64,000 nt of DNA from contig JAIGNY010001203.1 in NCBI GenBank assembly GCA_020152595.1, forward strand, positions 167,501 through 231,500, written 5' to 3'. Below, piece after piece: positions 34,167 to 47,299 of the stretch (position 1 is its first letter; each line of letters starts with the position of its first letter). Under the pieces are notes generated by a model. The model had not been told where the DNA came from and made no database searches. It saw only the letters and a program-made list of their open reading frames with translations. This stretch comes from Chiridota heheva (lineage: Eukaryota > Echinodermata > Holothuroidea > Apodida > Chiridotidae). Made by a program: the position numbers and the translations under genes.

Positions 34167-34346
34167 ATGATTATGCGGGAATCTTGCTTTGCCGTTGGTT
34201 GCACTAATAAATGTGTGCGGGGGAATAAAAAGACATTTTCTCGATTTCCATCTGATCCTGATCGACGTTCAAATTGGGTTTCTGCTGTACGACGCAACGG
34301 CTTTCAACGGTACACACTAGGATTTGCAGCGAGCACTTTATATCAG
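34167..34346 (+). pseudogene. THAP zinc-finger exon with a frameshift
   Basis: An N-terminal THAP DNA-binding domain. The frame from 34167 reads CFAVGCTNKC, then KTFSRFPSDPDRRSNWVSAV and RRNGF, giving the C-x4-C pair and the conserved FPxD and W. Near 34305-34312 the homology continues one base out of frame as HTRICSEHFISG, supplying the C-x2-H pair. A donor cag/gtatgc follows at 34347, matching the usual end of a THAP first exon. The upstream GACGTCATGAGGTCACATGA at 34045 could be a promoter element. THAP domains occur in host regulators and in P-type transposases; no downstream exon was found to decide. One indel makes it non-functional or misassembled. Confidence 0.78.
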
Positions 34347-37089
34347 GTATGCATAGGCTTTGTCTGAGTATAGCGAACAATCAGCTGGCGTTAACGCTAA
34401 AGTTACTCTTCGTATACCCGGTGAATATATCAATCTGAAGTAAAATCGGAAGCGAACAAAAATTGTAATCAGTAAAATTCGCTGAACTGGTACTGGTAAG
34501 TTAGTATGAATTATGTTTGTTGTACGTGTGATGTAACTATAGGCGGTGTGAAGACGCGTGAAACGCAATGACGCCGCCCCTGTAAAATGGCTTCCAGTTA
34601 AGTAAGAGTCACGTGATGAAATCCCTCTATACTAAAACGGTGAGGAGCAGATTATGCTTGCTGGGGCACGCCAAACAAACAAATTATTTATTTCAAAAAG
34701 GCAAGTACCCTGAAATCTAATTAAAGTCACCAATAGCTTGTGATAACATGAAATTTTACTGAGGTGGACAAATGGGTTGGGTTCAAATGGTTTACACAAT
34801 TTCAGTCCAATTTCTTTATAGAAATAATCTAAAACCAAAACATCTACAGCTACTTAAATAGGAAGATCGAGGCATAATTGATGATTATGTCAGGGATTAG
34901 GATTAGTAAAAACAACACAATTTCAAAGTACTTGTGTAAGAATCACGGTAAAACACCAGATTGTGCCATATTGAACACACGTCAACCAAATTCGATAATC
35001 ATTGGCATTCCCTAATGCACTGTTTGATAGGATGGTTTTGGCTAACAACTTAATCTAAATATTCTGACAATAAATAAGGAAACACAAGGTGTACTTTCGG
35101 GAGATAATATAATTTTTCGAACCCTGAGGAGATTTATAGCCATATTAGTATTACAAAAACTGTATTTGTTAATCTTGCATTATACTTTAATGTAAGTTGC
35201 TCCAAATTGGTATCTGCAGCACCCAGTATAGGACTAAATTTCTCTGAACCTTTTTTTTCTTCTTCAAAGCATGAATTTTTTTTTTAATTTGGTTGAGCTT
35301 ATTTATTGGTATATGATCTATGGTTTATGAAAACAACCAAGGTGTATACAAAACAACAATGCAAACTTCGAGTAATTTATATTAGTATTTTCTTTCACAG
35401 GAACTAACCTTTTGAAAGACAAATTGGTTCCGTGGGATGTCAGCTCCGGGAAGTAAAACCTTCTATCTGTCTATAATTTATTTGGAATATCTTCCTTCTC
35501 TTAGGAGAAATTGAATTTTAAAGTTGTAACAAGTTTGTATGAAAATGACTGATGTAAAAATTCTACTTTGGACAAGTAACGTTTTTCACAATTTATCTAA
35601 AAAAATAGTATGTATTATATTGAAAATTAATTTCATATTGTTTACTTGAGTGAAAAGTTTCAAAATTTCTTTAAGTGTGACACACGAAATGGTTGTAATT
35701 CAAAAATATTTAAGAAAATATTTCAAAAATAGTCCAAAATGCAGATGTCATGTAAAAACTTGACTGTAAAGTGGTTATACAACAAATCAGATACAAACCT
35801 TAATCTGAGGTTTATCCATATCAGAACAGCATACATACTTGTCAACTGAATTTAACGGGTAGTCTTATAAAGATGAAAAGAATCGACATATAACTCTATC
35901 AAAACGACTAAAATGATCTCAAGGTGTGGACTGGTTATATTAAAGATGTATCGTTTCTTATGTCGCAAATCAAACGGTAAACCTATTTTAAGTCTTCAAG
36001 CAAACTATACTCTCAAGAAAATAACACATTATTTAAATTTCAAAATGATTTTCATACCTTCATGACCTTCACTCACAAATAACAAACATGGTTAGTTGTT
36101 GGGTCAGAATTTTGTCTACACAAAATATATAATCATAATAAGGCTTATATAGCACCAATTTCCAGAAAAATAACTATTTGACATGTTCGAGGCGCTGTAC
36201 AAAAAAAAAAAAATAAGTTAAAATTACGAAAGTGTAAAATAATAAGATAAGTCTAAAGTTGTCTTTTAAATTCATCCAATGTTAGTGAAAATTTCAGGTA
36301 AGGAGGTAGAATTCCATGATACTTTAGGTGCCGATGTAAAGAAAGAAATACTACTGAAGTGAGATCTTCTTCATGGTTCTAGAAGCTGGAGAAGAATCAT
36401 CAGAACGTAGAATGTGACTTGAAGTGTATGTTGAAATAACCTTGAGATAACCTGGAGCTGTACCGTGAATAAACCGAAAAGTCATAAGAAGAATTTTGAA
36501 AATAATACGCTTTTCGAAGGCCGTCAGAATAGCTGAGAAGTGATCCGTTCGCGCAATATGTCACTTTACACAATTTTCGGGGTGCAAAGGGATCTCGTGA
36601 GGGAGGGGAAAACGACCGCCAATCCCCCTGTAGTGCCACCACCGCTCACTTCATAGTTGTTACCAAGTCCTATCTTTATTCATGCATGCATGTTTTACTT
36701 CATGTGAATTGTATTGATTGTATGCAATAAATAAAAGGAAAAAAAACATAATTGCTTCAAGATATTATTTCAAGGATTACCAGGGCAGCCACATCCATTA
36801 ATTTCTCGGCTTCTGCGATTCAGGTTAATGAAGCATGCAAGGTCCTATGTGGTGCTGTAAGAGTCATTATCTCATATTAAACTGCACTGCAGATTTAGAG
36901 TCCAAAACAAAATCAGGTAGAGCCTTGGAATACATCCCATATCTGCATAATCATTTGCATATTGACCCCTACAAATTGAAAAAGCTGTCAAATGGTCAAT
37001 TTGTAATCTATTTTGATGTGAATTGTTGCTGTTTCCATATTCTTGATGATGTTTGCACCGGTCCACAAAATTAGCCAACGGTGAAATAA
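34347..37089. other. Gene-free stretch; one dispersed repeat at 36130-36230
   Basis: AAGGCTTATATAGCACCAAT and CGAGGCGCTGTAC at about 36140-36200 match a repeat phrase I know from many marine-invertebrate genomes. The rest is AT-rich and featureless. Open frames at 36400-37138 have no recognisable product. Confidence 0.4.
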
Positions 37090-37699
37090 TGTTGATAGAT
37101 TGATGAGGTTTTAACGGTACCGCGACAACGAGGGTCAAATTGTACCTGAGAGGTCAGATCATTTTAGAGATAAGAAGGAAACAAACAGGGGGAGAATGAG
37201 AGAAAATTCAAGAACAAAAGTCATAGAGCTGTGATCGAGAGAGAAGGTGCATGGGTGAAACAAAAACAAAGTAGGGAGGGGGTGGAAGAGGAGAATTAAA
37301 TATGGTTGTAAAGGGAAGCATGATGAAGGAAGGAGATAATTTTATCCGGAGGATTTTTCTGAAGGAACTCAGCAATTGAGTTGTGGGGAGCGAGGGAAGC
37401 TCTGGGAAGGTTGTACAGGGGGCAAGCAAGGAGAACGTGATGGATAGTGAGGATGCAGTGGCAATTGTTACAGAAGGGTTAGGGAGAACCAATAAGGAGG
37501 TGAGAGTGAGTAAGGTGAGTGTGACCAATTCTAATACGGGTAATATGAACGTTGTCGATACGAGAGAGCTTGTTGATGGTGGATTTAATCGGGATTATGG
37601 GCTGGATGACATGGAGTTTGTTATCAATTTGGGAGTTCCATGAGGTTTACCAGCGGTCATAAACAAGGGAAGCGATAAGCGGTTTGATGTCAGAGAGGA

Positions 37700-38110
37700 T
37701 TTTGGGAAAAGGGGTAGGGAGGAGGTTGAGGGCAAGCTTAGCGGCTGCATCAGCCCTGTCATTGCCAGGGATGCCAACATGGCTGGGTATCCAGAAGAAA
37801 AGAATCATTTTCCTGCAAAGGGTGGGGAAAAAGAGTTTCCGGAGGCAAAGGTGGCATATGAGGTTATCCCATTTAAGATTGAGTAATGAAGTAAGAACAG
37901 CCTTTGAGTCGGAGAAAATGGCAAAGTGGCTGAGCGGAGAGTACTCAATAAAGTTGAGGGCGAGGAGAATAGCCTTAGCCTCGGCTGAAAAGATGGATGA
38001 GTAGTCAGGAAGTCTGCTACTGAGGGTGATGTCTCGAATGATGGCAGCAGCAGCTGTCTTCTTGCCTTGCTTGGAACCATCAGTATAGATGGAGGTGTAA
38101 TTTAATAGTT
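37700..38110 (-). pseudogene. LINE RNase H domain
   Basis: The - strand reads SIYTDGSKQGKKTAAAAIIR at 38041-38100, then SRLPDYSSIFSAEAKAILLA and FAIFSDSKAVLTSL. The TDGS, E (in SAEAKAI) and SDS motifs are the catalytic acidic residues of RNase H. It lies downstream of RT in the same element. The frame breaks again below about 37830. Confidence 0.88.
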
Positions 38111-38599
38111 GGTCTTTGATTTAGTTGTGGAGATTGATGAAGAGATTAGGGTGGGTTTGAGTTTTATGATAAGTGGAGAGGTCTAGGTGGACAGAAAGGA
38201 GGGGGTTGGCCCAAGAAGGAAAAGTGGGCCAGGAGTAGGTGCCGAGAGTGGCGGGGTTGATGCCGAGATGGAAGAGGTCTGACTTAATGCGTAAGCTGAA
38301 GGGAGGGAATAGGGTTTTAGTCCTATCAAAGAGGGAGGAGAAATTGGGGTACCTAATGAGGTTGTAAACTGGGTTCTGGGTCTTGGTGAGGACTCGAAAA
38401 GCATAAGAGAGGCTAAGCTTTCTACATCTAAGTAGAAAGGGGGTTCGTTGGCTTCAACATGAAGGCTGGTGATTGGGGAGGTCCTGTAGGCTCCTAGACA
38501 AAGCCTGAGGGCTTCATTTTGGATGGTGTTGAGGTATGAGCGACACAGTAGACAATATTGCCATAGTCAAGCTTGGCACGAATGGTGAGCCTAAAATTT

Positions 38600-39870
38600 T
38601 TGAGAAGAGCATAGCGGTTCGCTCCCTAAGTGGTGTTGGAGAGGAGTCGGAAGATGTTGAGAGGGTTGTTGCATTTTAGTTTCAGGTTGGTGATGTGTTG
38701 CTTGTAGGCGAGCTTGGGGTCAAGAGTTAGACCCAGGAACTTTGTGTGTTCAACTTTAGGGATGCGATTTCCATTAAGCACACAGTTCGAGTTGGGGTGG
38801 AGGTTGTTAAAATGACAAAGTGCAAGCAGACTGTCTTGTCTTTGGAGAATTTAAAACCCTTATTGTTGCTCCAGACTTGCAGCTGGTTGAGGCTGATTTG
38901 AAGCCTATTTTCAACAATAGGAAAGCTAAGGAAGGAGTAGAAGATGGTGAAGTCATCCACGTAGAGGGTACGTTTGATGCTGGGGCCAAGGTTATTCGCG
39001 ATGTCATTAATGCTCAGGTTGAAGAGAGTGGGAGAGAGGATGCTGCCTGGGGGACGGCCTCTTCTTGGGGGTACGGGTTGGAGAGGGTGTGGCCAATACG
39101 AACTTGGAACTGCCCGGGTGAGAGGAAGTTTTGAATAAAGATGGGGAGGTGGCCTCTGAGGCCGATGGTGTGAAGTTTGCGGGTAATGCCGTATTTTCAA
39201 GTAGTGTCGATAGCAATGAGGTGTTCCTTTTTTGCAAAGGATTCCCGGATAGCGGTGTCGAGCGTAATTAACTGGTCAAGGGTATTGCGACGTTTTCGGA
39301 AGCCGCTTTGGTAAGGGGAGAGGATTCTGTTAGTCTCGAGGAACCAGTTTAGTCTCTGATTAATGATTTTTCCAAAATTTTACAGAGACAGCAAGTGAGG
39401 GAGATGGGTCGGTAGCTGGAAGGGTCGGTACCGTCCTTCCCCGGTTTAACGACGGGGATGACATAGCTGTCCTCCAAATAAGGGGAAAGGAGTTTGAGGA
39501 CCAAATGTGGTTGATGATGGTGAGTAGGGTGGTGGTGGCCTTGATGGAGAGGTGTTTCAGGAACTGGTAGGGGATGTTATCTGGGTCCTTGGAGGTGCAG
39601 CCAGCGCCGTTGATGGCTTGGTTTAATTCAGAAAGGGTGAGAGGGGTGTTGTAGCTTTCGGAGTTGTCAGAGGAAAAAGTGATTCTCCGGGCTTCATCGC
39701 AAGCTTTTTTGGTTTTTAAAGCATTGGAGTAGTTGGTTGAGGACGAAATGTTGCTGAAAGAGGCGGCGAGGTGGTTAACGATGTCTTTTTTTGCGGTGAG
39801 AAGGTCACTATTTGAAGAGAAATGGGAGATGGGAGATTTGCCTACTCTGCCGTGGAAGCTGTTAACCATT
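38600..39870 (-). pseudogene. LINE reverse transcriptase domain
   Basis: Motifs in order on the - strand are ELNQAINGAGCTSKDPDNIP, HIWSSNSFPLIWRTA, a broken PGKDG...YRPISL block, and QSGFRKRRNTLDQLITLD. Then come AVPQGSILSPTLFNLSINDI and the catalytic YVDDFTIF at 38941-38964, followed by NKGFKFSKDKTVCLHF. This is a Jockey-group RT. Frame changes occur between the ORF pieces 39869-39360 and 39200-38727. Confidence 0.9.
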
Positions 39871-40628
39871 CTCCAAATCTTCTTAGTGGGGGTGTTGGTG
39901 GTGAGAGAAGAGATAAAGTTGTTTCAAGAGTTGGTTTTACTGTCCTTGATAGTGCGTCTGGCCTTGGCACGGCTGATGCGAAAGAGGTTGGGGTTATGGG
40001 TGGTCGGGTTAGTTTTAAAGTTCCTGAGGGCTCTTTTCCTGTTCTTGATAGAGGTTTTGCAGTCATCAGAGAACCAGGGGTTGGGGGGATGATTTGGAGG
40101 TTTGGAGGTTTTTTGGGAATTGAGCAGGTGGCGATGTTGATAAGGATATAACTAAAGTTAGACATGGGATCCTCATCCTCGAGGAGATAGGTGGGGGGGG
40201 GGGGTGAGATGTGAGTCACAGAGGGTTTCAAAAGGGGGCCAGTCAGCCTTCTCGAGGTTCCAATTAGGGGTGTGGTCAGTGGGGATTTGAAGGTTGGACT
40301 GTATAAGAAAAGGGTAATGATCGCTACTACAGAGGACAGCAGTGACTCTCCATCTAAAATCAGGGAGGAGAGAAGGGGAACAGATAGACAGGTTAATACA
40401 GGTAAGAGAGCCTGTGGCAGGATGAAGGTAGGTCGGGGAGTTAGCGTTGAGTAAGGACAGGCTGTACTGACGAAGAGTATTTAATTAATTTTTTCGATGA
40501 GCTTGCCTCTAAGGGGTGATAAGTGGTTTAAAACTAGAAAATTAAAAGCTAAAAATTGCCCCTAAACTAAAGATTAAAAGCTGAACATGCTGGAAATATT
40601 GTAAAACAAATAAAGTAAAAGTACAAAG

Positions 40629-41252
40629 TTAAAAGTATACACAAGAATCAATCATAAAACAAAGACAAGCCCCACAGAAGGATGAAGTCACCAAGAAGGG
40701 GATGGGAAGCTGAGAGATGAGGTTGTTAAGGCTAGTTGGTTGAATGTTGGTGTTGGGAGGGAGATAGATATTGTAAAGAGTGAAAGTTTTGTGGAGGGAG
40801 ATAGAAATACCAATGGCCTGAAGGTCTGTGTGCACACGAACAGGGCTATGCGGGACATCGTGTCTAACGAGAATGGAGACGCCACCAAAGGCCCTGTCGG
40901 CGTCCACTTGATGTTTGTGATAGCAAGCAAAGTTGTTGAGGGAGTAATGGTCGGTAGTTTTCAAGAAAGATTATTGTAGGCAGAAGACGACCGGGTTGAA
41001 GGTGGAGGCTAGGTCAATTTCTTCAGAATTGGCCTTAAGGCTCCTAATGTTCCATTGTATGATGTTGGGGTTGTTATTGTAATTGTTTGTGGTGTACGCC
41101 ATAAGGAGGCGGGGGGTTATCTGGAGGAAGATCTGGGTCTGCAGGTCTGAGTTGGCTTGTTTTTTCTTTGGATCTGTTTCTTTGGGAGCGATTGTTTTTG
41201 AAAATTGGACGAGATCAGTATGATCGGTGTGTTCGGTAATCGAACAATCCAT
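40629..41252 (-). pseudogene. LINE apurinic-like endonuclease domain
   Basis: The - strand reads NIIQWNIRSLKANSEEIDLA then PVVFCLQ, the first motif of LINE endonucleases with the catalytic Asn. After a frame change comes DADRAFGGVSILVRHDVPHS, then TDLQAIGISISLHKTFTLYN and IYLPPNTN. The order is as expected for Jockey ORF2. Confidence 0.88.
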
Positions 41253-41499
41253 ATTCTCTTAAGTGTCATGCACGTGGGTTTGGGTGGCGGGTTGTTTGTT
41301 TTTTGGTTGGTTGTTTGTTTTGTTGGTTGGTTTGTTGATTGTTAGCTTGGTTGGTTTTAGTTTGATGTATGATGGTATTAGTGGTGATGGTGGGGGTTTA
41401 GAGTAGGAAGGAGGTTCAGGAGAGAAGTGGTGGTGGAGGTGGTGTGGGTATTGGGTGTGGTTGGGTTGTTAGAAATGGTGATGAGCTTAGGACTAGGTA

Positions 41500-42430
41500 A
41501 GAAGCGCCAGGTGAGGTCAGTTTGGGCATGGGAGTTAGTTTTTGTTGTGTAAGTTGTGTTAGGAGGGGGGGCGGAATTGGAGTTAGAGGAGACTACCTTT
41601 GAGTGGGAAGGCTTGGTGTTAAGAGAAGCTAGGAATTGCTTCCTGGCCTCTGGGTAAGTTTGTTAGGATTAAGGGTTTTTTAAGTTTAGTTATTTGTTTT
41701 TCCTGAAGCCAGGTGGGGCAGTCTTTCGAGAAGGAGGGATGGTTGGCTGGGTGGTTACCGTCACAATTTGTGCAGGTGTGTGTGGGGGGGGGGGGGGTGC
41801 AGGTGTTGTCATGGTCTGGGGCTCCGCAGTTACCACAGCGCGCTTGACTGTGGCAGGAGTTTTTCCCGTGGCCACACCTCTGACAATTATAACGTCGTAG
41901 AGGTTTGGGAATGTAAGGGGCGACTTGGATTCTTAATTAGCTAGCAATGATGAAAGAGGGGAGAGTTGGTATTGAGAAAGTAAGAAAAATGGTATTTGTG
42001 GGTGTTTTGGCTCCGACTCTCTTTAGAACGAGACGACGGGCTTTAATTACGTGTTGGCTTGCCTGTTCCTCTTTGAGGTCGTCATCGGTCAAATACGCAA
42101 GATCTCGGGTGCGTATGACGCCTTTGCTGGAGTTCAGGAAACGATGGGGGTGACTGTGATGTTGATACCAGAGTTGGCTAGGGTTTTGGAGGAAAGGAGG
42201 GTGGTGGCTTGTGTGTCCCTGGTGCAGTGCACCAGGAGATCACCGGATCTAAGGGTAGAGACCTTGGGGAGGGTACCGACAAGGCCGTAGAGTGCTTAAT
42301 GAATGAGGAAGGGAGAAACATTTTTAAAGCTTTCTTGCTTGTTGGTGGCATAAATAATTTAGATTTTTGGGATTGGGGTTGTAGAATGGTCAATGATGGT
42401 AGCAGGTGAATCATGGGGGTGGGGCAAGGT
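41500..42430 (-). pseudogene. LINE ORF1 (gag-like, zinc knuckle)
   Basis: The - strand reads INITVTPHRFLNSSKGVIRT then RDLAYLTDDDLKEEQ and RRLVLKRVGAKTPTNTIFLT, an RRM-like gag segment. A zinc knuckle CQRCGHGKNSCHSQARCGNC with CGAPDHDNTC follows (41797-41885). A proline/threonine-rich tail follows. This is the ORF1 arrangement of Jockey-group elements. Confidence 0.82.
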
Positions 42431-42555
42431 CACTGCATAAGCGCTTCGTCATAATGAAAGAAAAAACCCAAGGGCCGAGAGACCCGAGGTAACTACAAAA
42501 TAAGTCGCGGAACCACTATATAGGAGCCGCTGTACTAGTGACGAAGGGAGCGAAA

Positions 42556-44897
42556 GTCAGGTCAGAATGAAAGGAAAATATAAAAGAAAAAGGAAAAGAA
42601 ACGATCTCACCGAAAATAAAAGCCCATCCACCGAGAAAAAATCCGAAAATGAAGTTATAAAACAAAAAGGTGCAAATTGGAGAGAAAACGGAGCGAAAAA
42701 GTATTGGAGAAAAGAAGCAGTTGTCACTTCGCTCTCAGGCTCGTCGCACATGTTGATGGTTGTTTTCGCTGTCTACTTTGAACCCAATGCTTATAAATTT
42801 CACTGTGTATCTTGAACAATTGGACAGGGACATATATACTTTTACCTCCAAATTCTATTTTGACATTAAAACTTGTGAAGGTAACTATAGGGCAAGCATG
42901 CCCCAAGATGCCTGAAACAAAGGTACATGAGACCAATCCTCTTCCCCTTCATCGCTATGGGGGTAAAATGCCCTTCAGTGAGCAGGGACAACAGGGGATC
43001 CCTTCGTGGAGTTTTTCATGATCTAGATCACCAACCATGGAAAGTAAAACCAAAATGTATCAAAATTCAAAAAGTGCCTACTCTGATTTTCTTGAACTGT
43101 TTTGCAATATTCATGGTTTTTAAAAGATTTTAAATCAATTGATTCTGTTGCCTTTATGTAGTTATATACATTTAAAATGGCAATTAATCCTATTTACAAA
43201 TTAAACAAAACACATGTATTTGAGTTGGATATCTTTATTCTAGTACAAAATATGTAATTGTAAAGACTTTCAAATTGAATACAATATATGATAAAATATA
43301 CCAGTACTTTTAATTCTGTACATGAAAAGCAAAAAAATCAATTTAATAGTACCATTTTGTAAGTATGAATGAATACACTGTGGTTAAGCTAATGTATGTT
43401 GCAATTAAGATGCTACAGCAAAAGGCAAATTTACATAAAATACATTAATTTCTTTATTCAATCTCCAAAAACACTTTTCCGATTCGATTGCAGTAAATAA
43501 TTTATGTGAAATCATCCTAGGGCAAAGCACCCCAGGCCGTAAGGGCTTATCAAACATTTACAAAACAATGTAACATACACACACATTATCGACTTGTCAG
43601 ATTACTGTTCTTTACATTTGAAATCACCTCATATAGACTGCATGAAGCTATGAAACAAATATTCTCCTTAAAACAGTACCCGAAGATGATTCTGAAAGCC
43701 TTAATTTTAATGAGATAAAGTGGTGATTTTCTTCTTAGAAACAGGTGAATCCAGCAATTTTGCTTTTTATTCTGTCCAACTTAGTCTATGTCAATGGGTA
43801 TGCACCTCCACTCAGAATCAAACTACAATCTCTTTTATAAGCTGAGTATAACCAACTTTTTATGCTCTTCACTTTGTTCCAATTAAGTACACTTTAAGAT
43901 ATTACCTCCATACGATGTCAGTTTCCATGACAACAAGTTAAAACAATGTCTGCAAAATGATGACATATTCATGTCGATACCCAATTTGTCCATTCCGGTA
44001 AATCCATACAAGAATCACGAAGGCCCATCAGGCCAATGCTTATCCCCTTTCCTTGGCATTAGTGGATGAAAGCACATGATAGATGCCAGTCCATCGCAGG
44101 TCCACTCCCCAGCAGTGCTGGTTATTTATTTTACAGCTGAGTTGAACTGCAGCAAGTAAAGTGTCTTGCTCAAGGACATGAACAATCATAATTAAACAGT
44201 ATCTAATTTTGTACACACAAAAAAAAAAATAGTTAACCTCAGCTAGACACAATAGAAACAATTATGCAGAATATTCAGGATGATTCTTTTGAAGGAAAAA
44301 AAAAAACTGTCCGTAATTTAGTAAACTGCAATGAAATCTTGGCAATGAGTGAACTTTAATAAACTGTTAAAAAAAATTCCATGTACAGAAAAAAGGAATA
44401 AGCACCATTATTCATGTGCATTTTGTAAATTGATGCATTTTCCCATCATACCCCTTGCTGTCTCTGAAATATTCATCTATGTATAATTCATTAAAAAAAC
44501 TTAACAAATTTGGCAATAATATGAAAGGTGGTCTCAATACCAATTAATTTAAAAAAATATTACAAAAACCATAAGTGGTTTGAGAAATGTATGATACAAT
44601 AAGGAATAAAATGGGTTATGTAAAAGTTAAAGAACCACATATATAGACCACTTTTGATATAATACACTCAATTTTCTATGTACAATGATGGAATATATGG
44701 ATATATAACTGATATGATTTAAATTGTAGTAACTACAATTAAAAAATAATGATTTTAATAACTACAACCATGTTTTATTAACAAAAATATCATTAAATAA
44801 AAAATACTAACGACAATAATCCAATTCCTATTCAAGAAAAAGAAATTTTTAAACAAATTATTGATCATTAACATTTCCTTCCACCTCAAAGTATTTA
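42556..44897 (-). other. Intergenic/ROS1 downstream flank; short SINE-like piece
   Basis: AT-rich without recognised genes. At 44070-44185 GCCAGTCCATCGCAGGTCCA, CCAGCAGTGCTGG and AGTGTCTTGCTCAAGGACAT match a widespread animal repeat whose longer copy is at 52640-52875. TTTATT at 43225-43235 could be a minus-strand poly(A) signal for a long ROS1 3' UTR, but many such hexamers exist. Confidence 0.4.
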
Positions 44898-45708
44898 GAG
44901 TGAAGGATAAGGTAGGTAAGAGTGAAGGATAAGGTAGGTAAGAGTGAAGGATAAGGTAGGTAAGAGTGAAGGATAAGGTAGGTAAGAGTGAAGGATAAGG
45001 TAGGTAAGAGTGAAGGATAAAGGGGTGAAGGATAAGGAGTGAAGGATAAGGTAGGTAAGAGTGAAGGATAAGGTAGGTAAGAGTGAAGGATAAGGTAGGT
45101 AAGAGTGAAGGATAAGGTAGGTAAGAGTGAAGGATAAGGTAGGTAAGAGTGAAGGATAAGGTAGGTAAGAGTGAAGGATAAGGTAAGTAAGAGTGAAGGA
45201 TAAAATAGGTAAGAGTGAAGGATAAAATAGGTAAGAATGAAGGATAAGGTGGGTAAGAGTGAAGGATAAGGTAGGTAAGAGTGAAGGATAAGATAAGGAT
45301 ACAGTAAAAGTGAAGGATAAGGTGAAGGATAAAGGTAAGAGTGAAGGATAAGGTAGGTAAGAGTGAAGGATAAGGTGGGTAAGAGTGAAGGATAAGGTGG
45401 GTAAGAGTGAAGGGAGGTAAGGTGGGTAAGGTGAAGTGAAGGATAAGGATAAGGAAGGTAAGAGGTGAAGGATAAGGTAGGTAAGAGTGAAGGATAAGGT
45501 AGGTAAGAGTGAAGGATAAGGTAGGTAAGAGTGAAGGATAAGGTAGGTAAGAGTGAAGGATAAGGTAGGTAAGAGTGAAGGATAAGGTAGGTAAGAGTGA
45601 AGGATAAGGTAGGTAAGAGTGAAGGATAAGGTAGGTAAGAGTGAAGGATAAGGTAGGTAAGAGTGAAGGATAAGGTGGGTAAGAGTGAAGAATAAGGTAG
45701 GTAGGTAG
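44898..45708. repeat. 22-bp minisatellite (GTAAGAGTGAAGGATAAGGTAG), about 36 copies
   Basis: Near-perfect copies of a 22-bp unit close to AGAGTGAAGGATAAGGTAGG plus TA, with length variants at about 45010-45045 and 45290-45470. The 280-codon - strand frame (Pro-Ser-Leu-Leu-Pro repeats) exists because 22 x 3 gives an open 22-residue period; it is not a gene. Confidence 0.96.
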
Positions 45709-47299
45709 AGATTGCGTATTTTACATCCCTGTCTCAACCACTCTTTTTTAGATGTCCACGGACATTTGTGTCACCAGCTGTTAAGCACTTGTGAATGAAT
45801 ACCAATCGGGAATTAAACCTGAGACCTACAGGGCGAAGGAGGGTTTAAATACAAAAACGACGCTTGCTTTTTATTTCTGATATTGTGGCGCACAAATATT
45901 TGCTACCAAATAGACCTTGAGATTTTAAATGAGGGATTCTTTAATGACCTTATACTAGATAATTGAAAGATATGTACTCAGGGAAAATATAATCAGAGAA
46001 GTGTGTCTATCACAAACACCAAAGCATGACAGAAACAATGAAATGCATCATACGAATAGCATCTTCTTAAAATTTAACAATAATGCTTACCACGTTACTT
46101 TTAAAAGAAACAAAATCCTGAGAATTTTTCTGAAGATTGAATAATTGAATGAAATATTGGAGAAAAAAAAAAGGTATCGTGAAAAAGGGTTAATGGTTGC
46201 TTCATTGTATTGGACTCCATTTTTAGATATTTTGACCGAATGAAATATCAATCGGGAAATAAATCAGCCAAAGTCACACAATTCTCATATCTATGATTGA
46301 GCACCTTAAAAAGATAACCCGTAATACTGTTGTAAAAATATTTTTATAAATCAATAGATTTCTCTATTGATAAGCTGTGACTGGTGGTCCAGTCCAGCTG
46401 TTTCCACATGATATGTACACTTTTTAAGTATCAAAAATTGGTTGTTTTATCTAAAACATGTTCGGCTACTGCTACATAATAGGACTTTTGAGAATGCAAA
46501 CTACTGACATATCATCACCATCCTTCTTGTCATTCATATCACAAAAAAGCTTAAGAACAAATAAAGGCAGTGATGTGGATTTTTGTACTAAGACCAGTAA
46601 GAGATGTGTTTTTCTTGAGTGGATTGAAAATAAACCACCAGGAAAATCAAAACTTTGTCCCTTTGAGAAATATTTGGTAAGGTCAAGAATATAATGTAAG
46701 GCTGCCAGAACTATTGTCAAGAACAGAAATGACACACACAAATTAACTTACCACCTTTGTAACTTTTAAATAAATGAAAATAAAATCTCTAATCTCTCAT
46801 ACCAAAACCATTGATATGGCAATACAAATTAATGACTATAAATATAGAGAAAAAAAAATAGTAAAAACAATTTATAAATGATCTTATTGGTCCACACAAA
46901 GGAACATGTAAAATGTGACATAATTATGATATTAATATATTAATTACAATCTTCTAACACATGGTACAAAATTTTACCAAAATATAGAATTTCATTAAAA
47001 ATATTTACAATTTGAAAATAATTAAAAAAGATTCAAAACATAAATATTTCAAAATTAATTAAATTAAATTAATTAATTCAACATATCTATATCCCAAAGT
47101 TTTGAACTGCTTTTGCTAAAACGGCAAATTGGTCATTTCAAAGACTTTAATTAAAGAACATTTTTCCCATGTATAGAAAGTTAACTCCAGTGTATTTCAC
47201 AACCTTCATCAAACTGTACTGATACTTTTAAGTATTTGCAACACATGTTTAATGTTATCTGTAAGTTGACGCCATTTACCAAAACAAAAACTGAAAAGT
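45709..47299 (-). other. ROS1 3' flank, no gene recognised
   Basis: AT-rich. GGGAATTAAACCTGAGACCT at about 45808 resembles the B-box/tRNA-like end of a SINE. The frames at 46458-46741 have no known motif. Confidence 0.4.

Larger units (their letters stand above)
37090..42555 (-). mobile_element. Jockey-type non-LTR retrotransposon, nearly full length, decayed
   Basis: On the - strand the order is 5' leader (42555-42430), gag-like ORF1 with zinc knuckles, endonuclease, reverse transcriptase, RNase H, and a 3' tail ending around ATCAATCTATCAA at 37090. Base composition is richer in G+C than the surroundings. Numerous frameshifts and stops interrupt both ORFs, so it is not autonomous now. Related 3' pieces at 51565-51862, 53820-53985 and 54476-56155 share the same tail or body, which fixes the 3' end. 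The 5' end is inferred only from where coding and GC content stop. Confidence 0.9.

Noticed and set aside
37208..42414. Numerous + strand frames across the LINE
   Set aside because: They are antisense shadows of the decayed ORF1/ORF2; all recognisable motifs are on the - strand.
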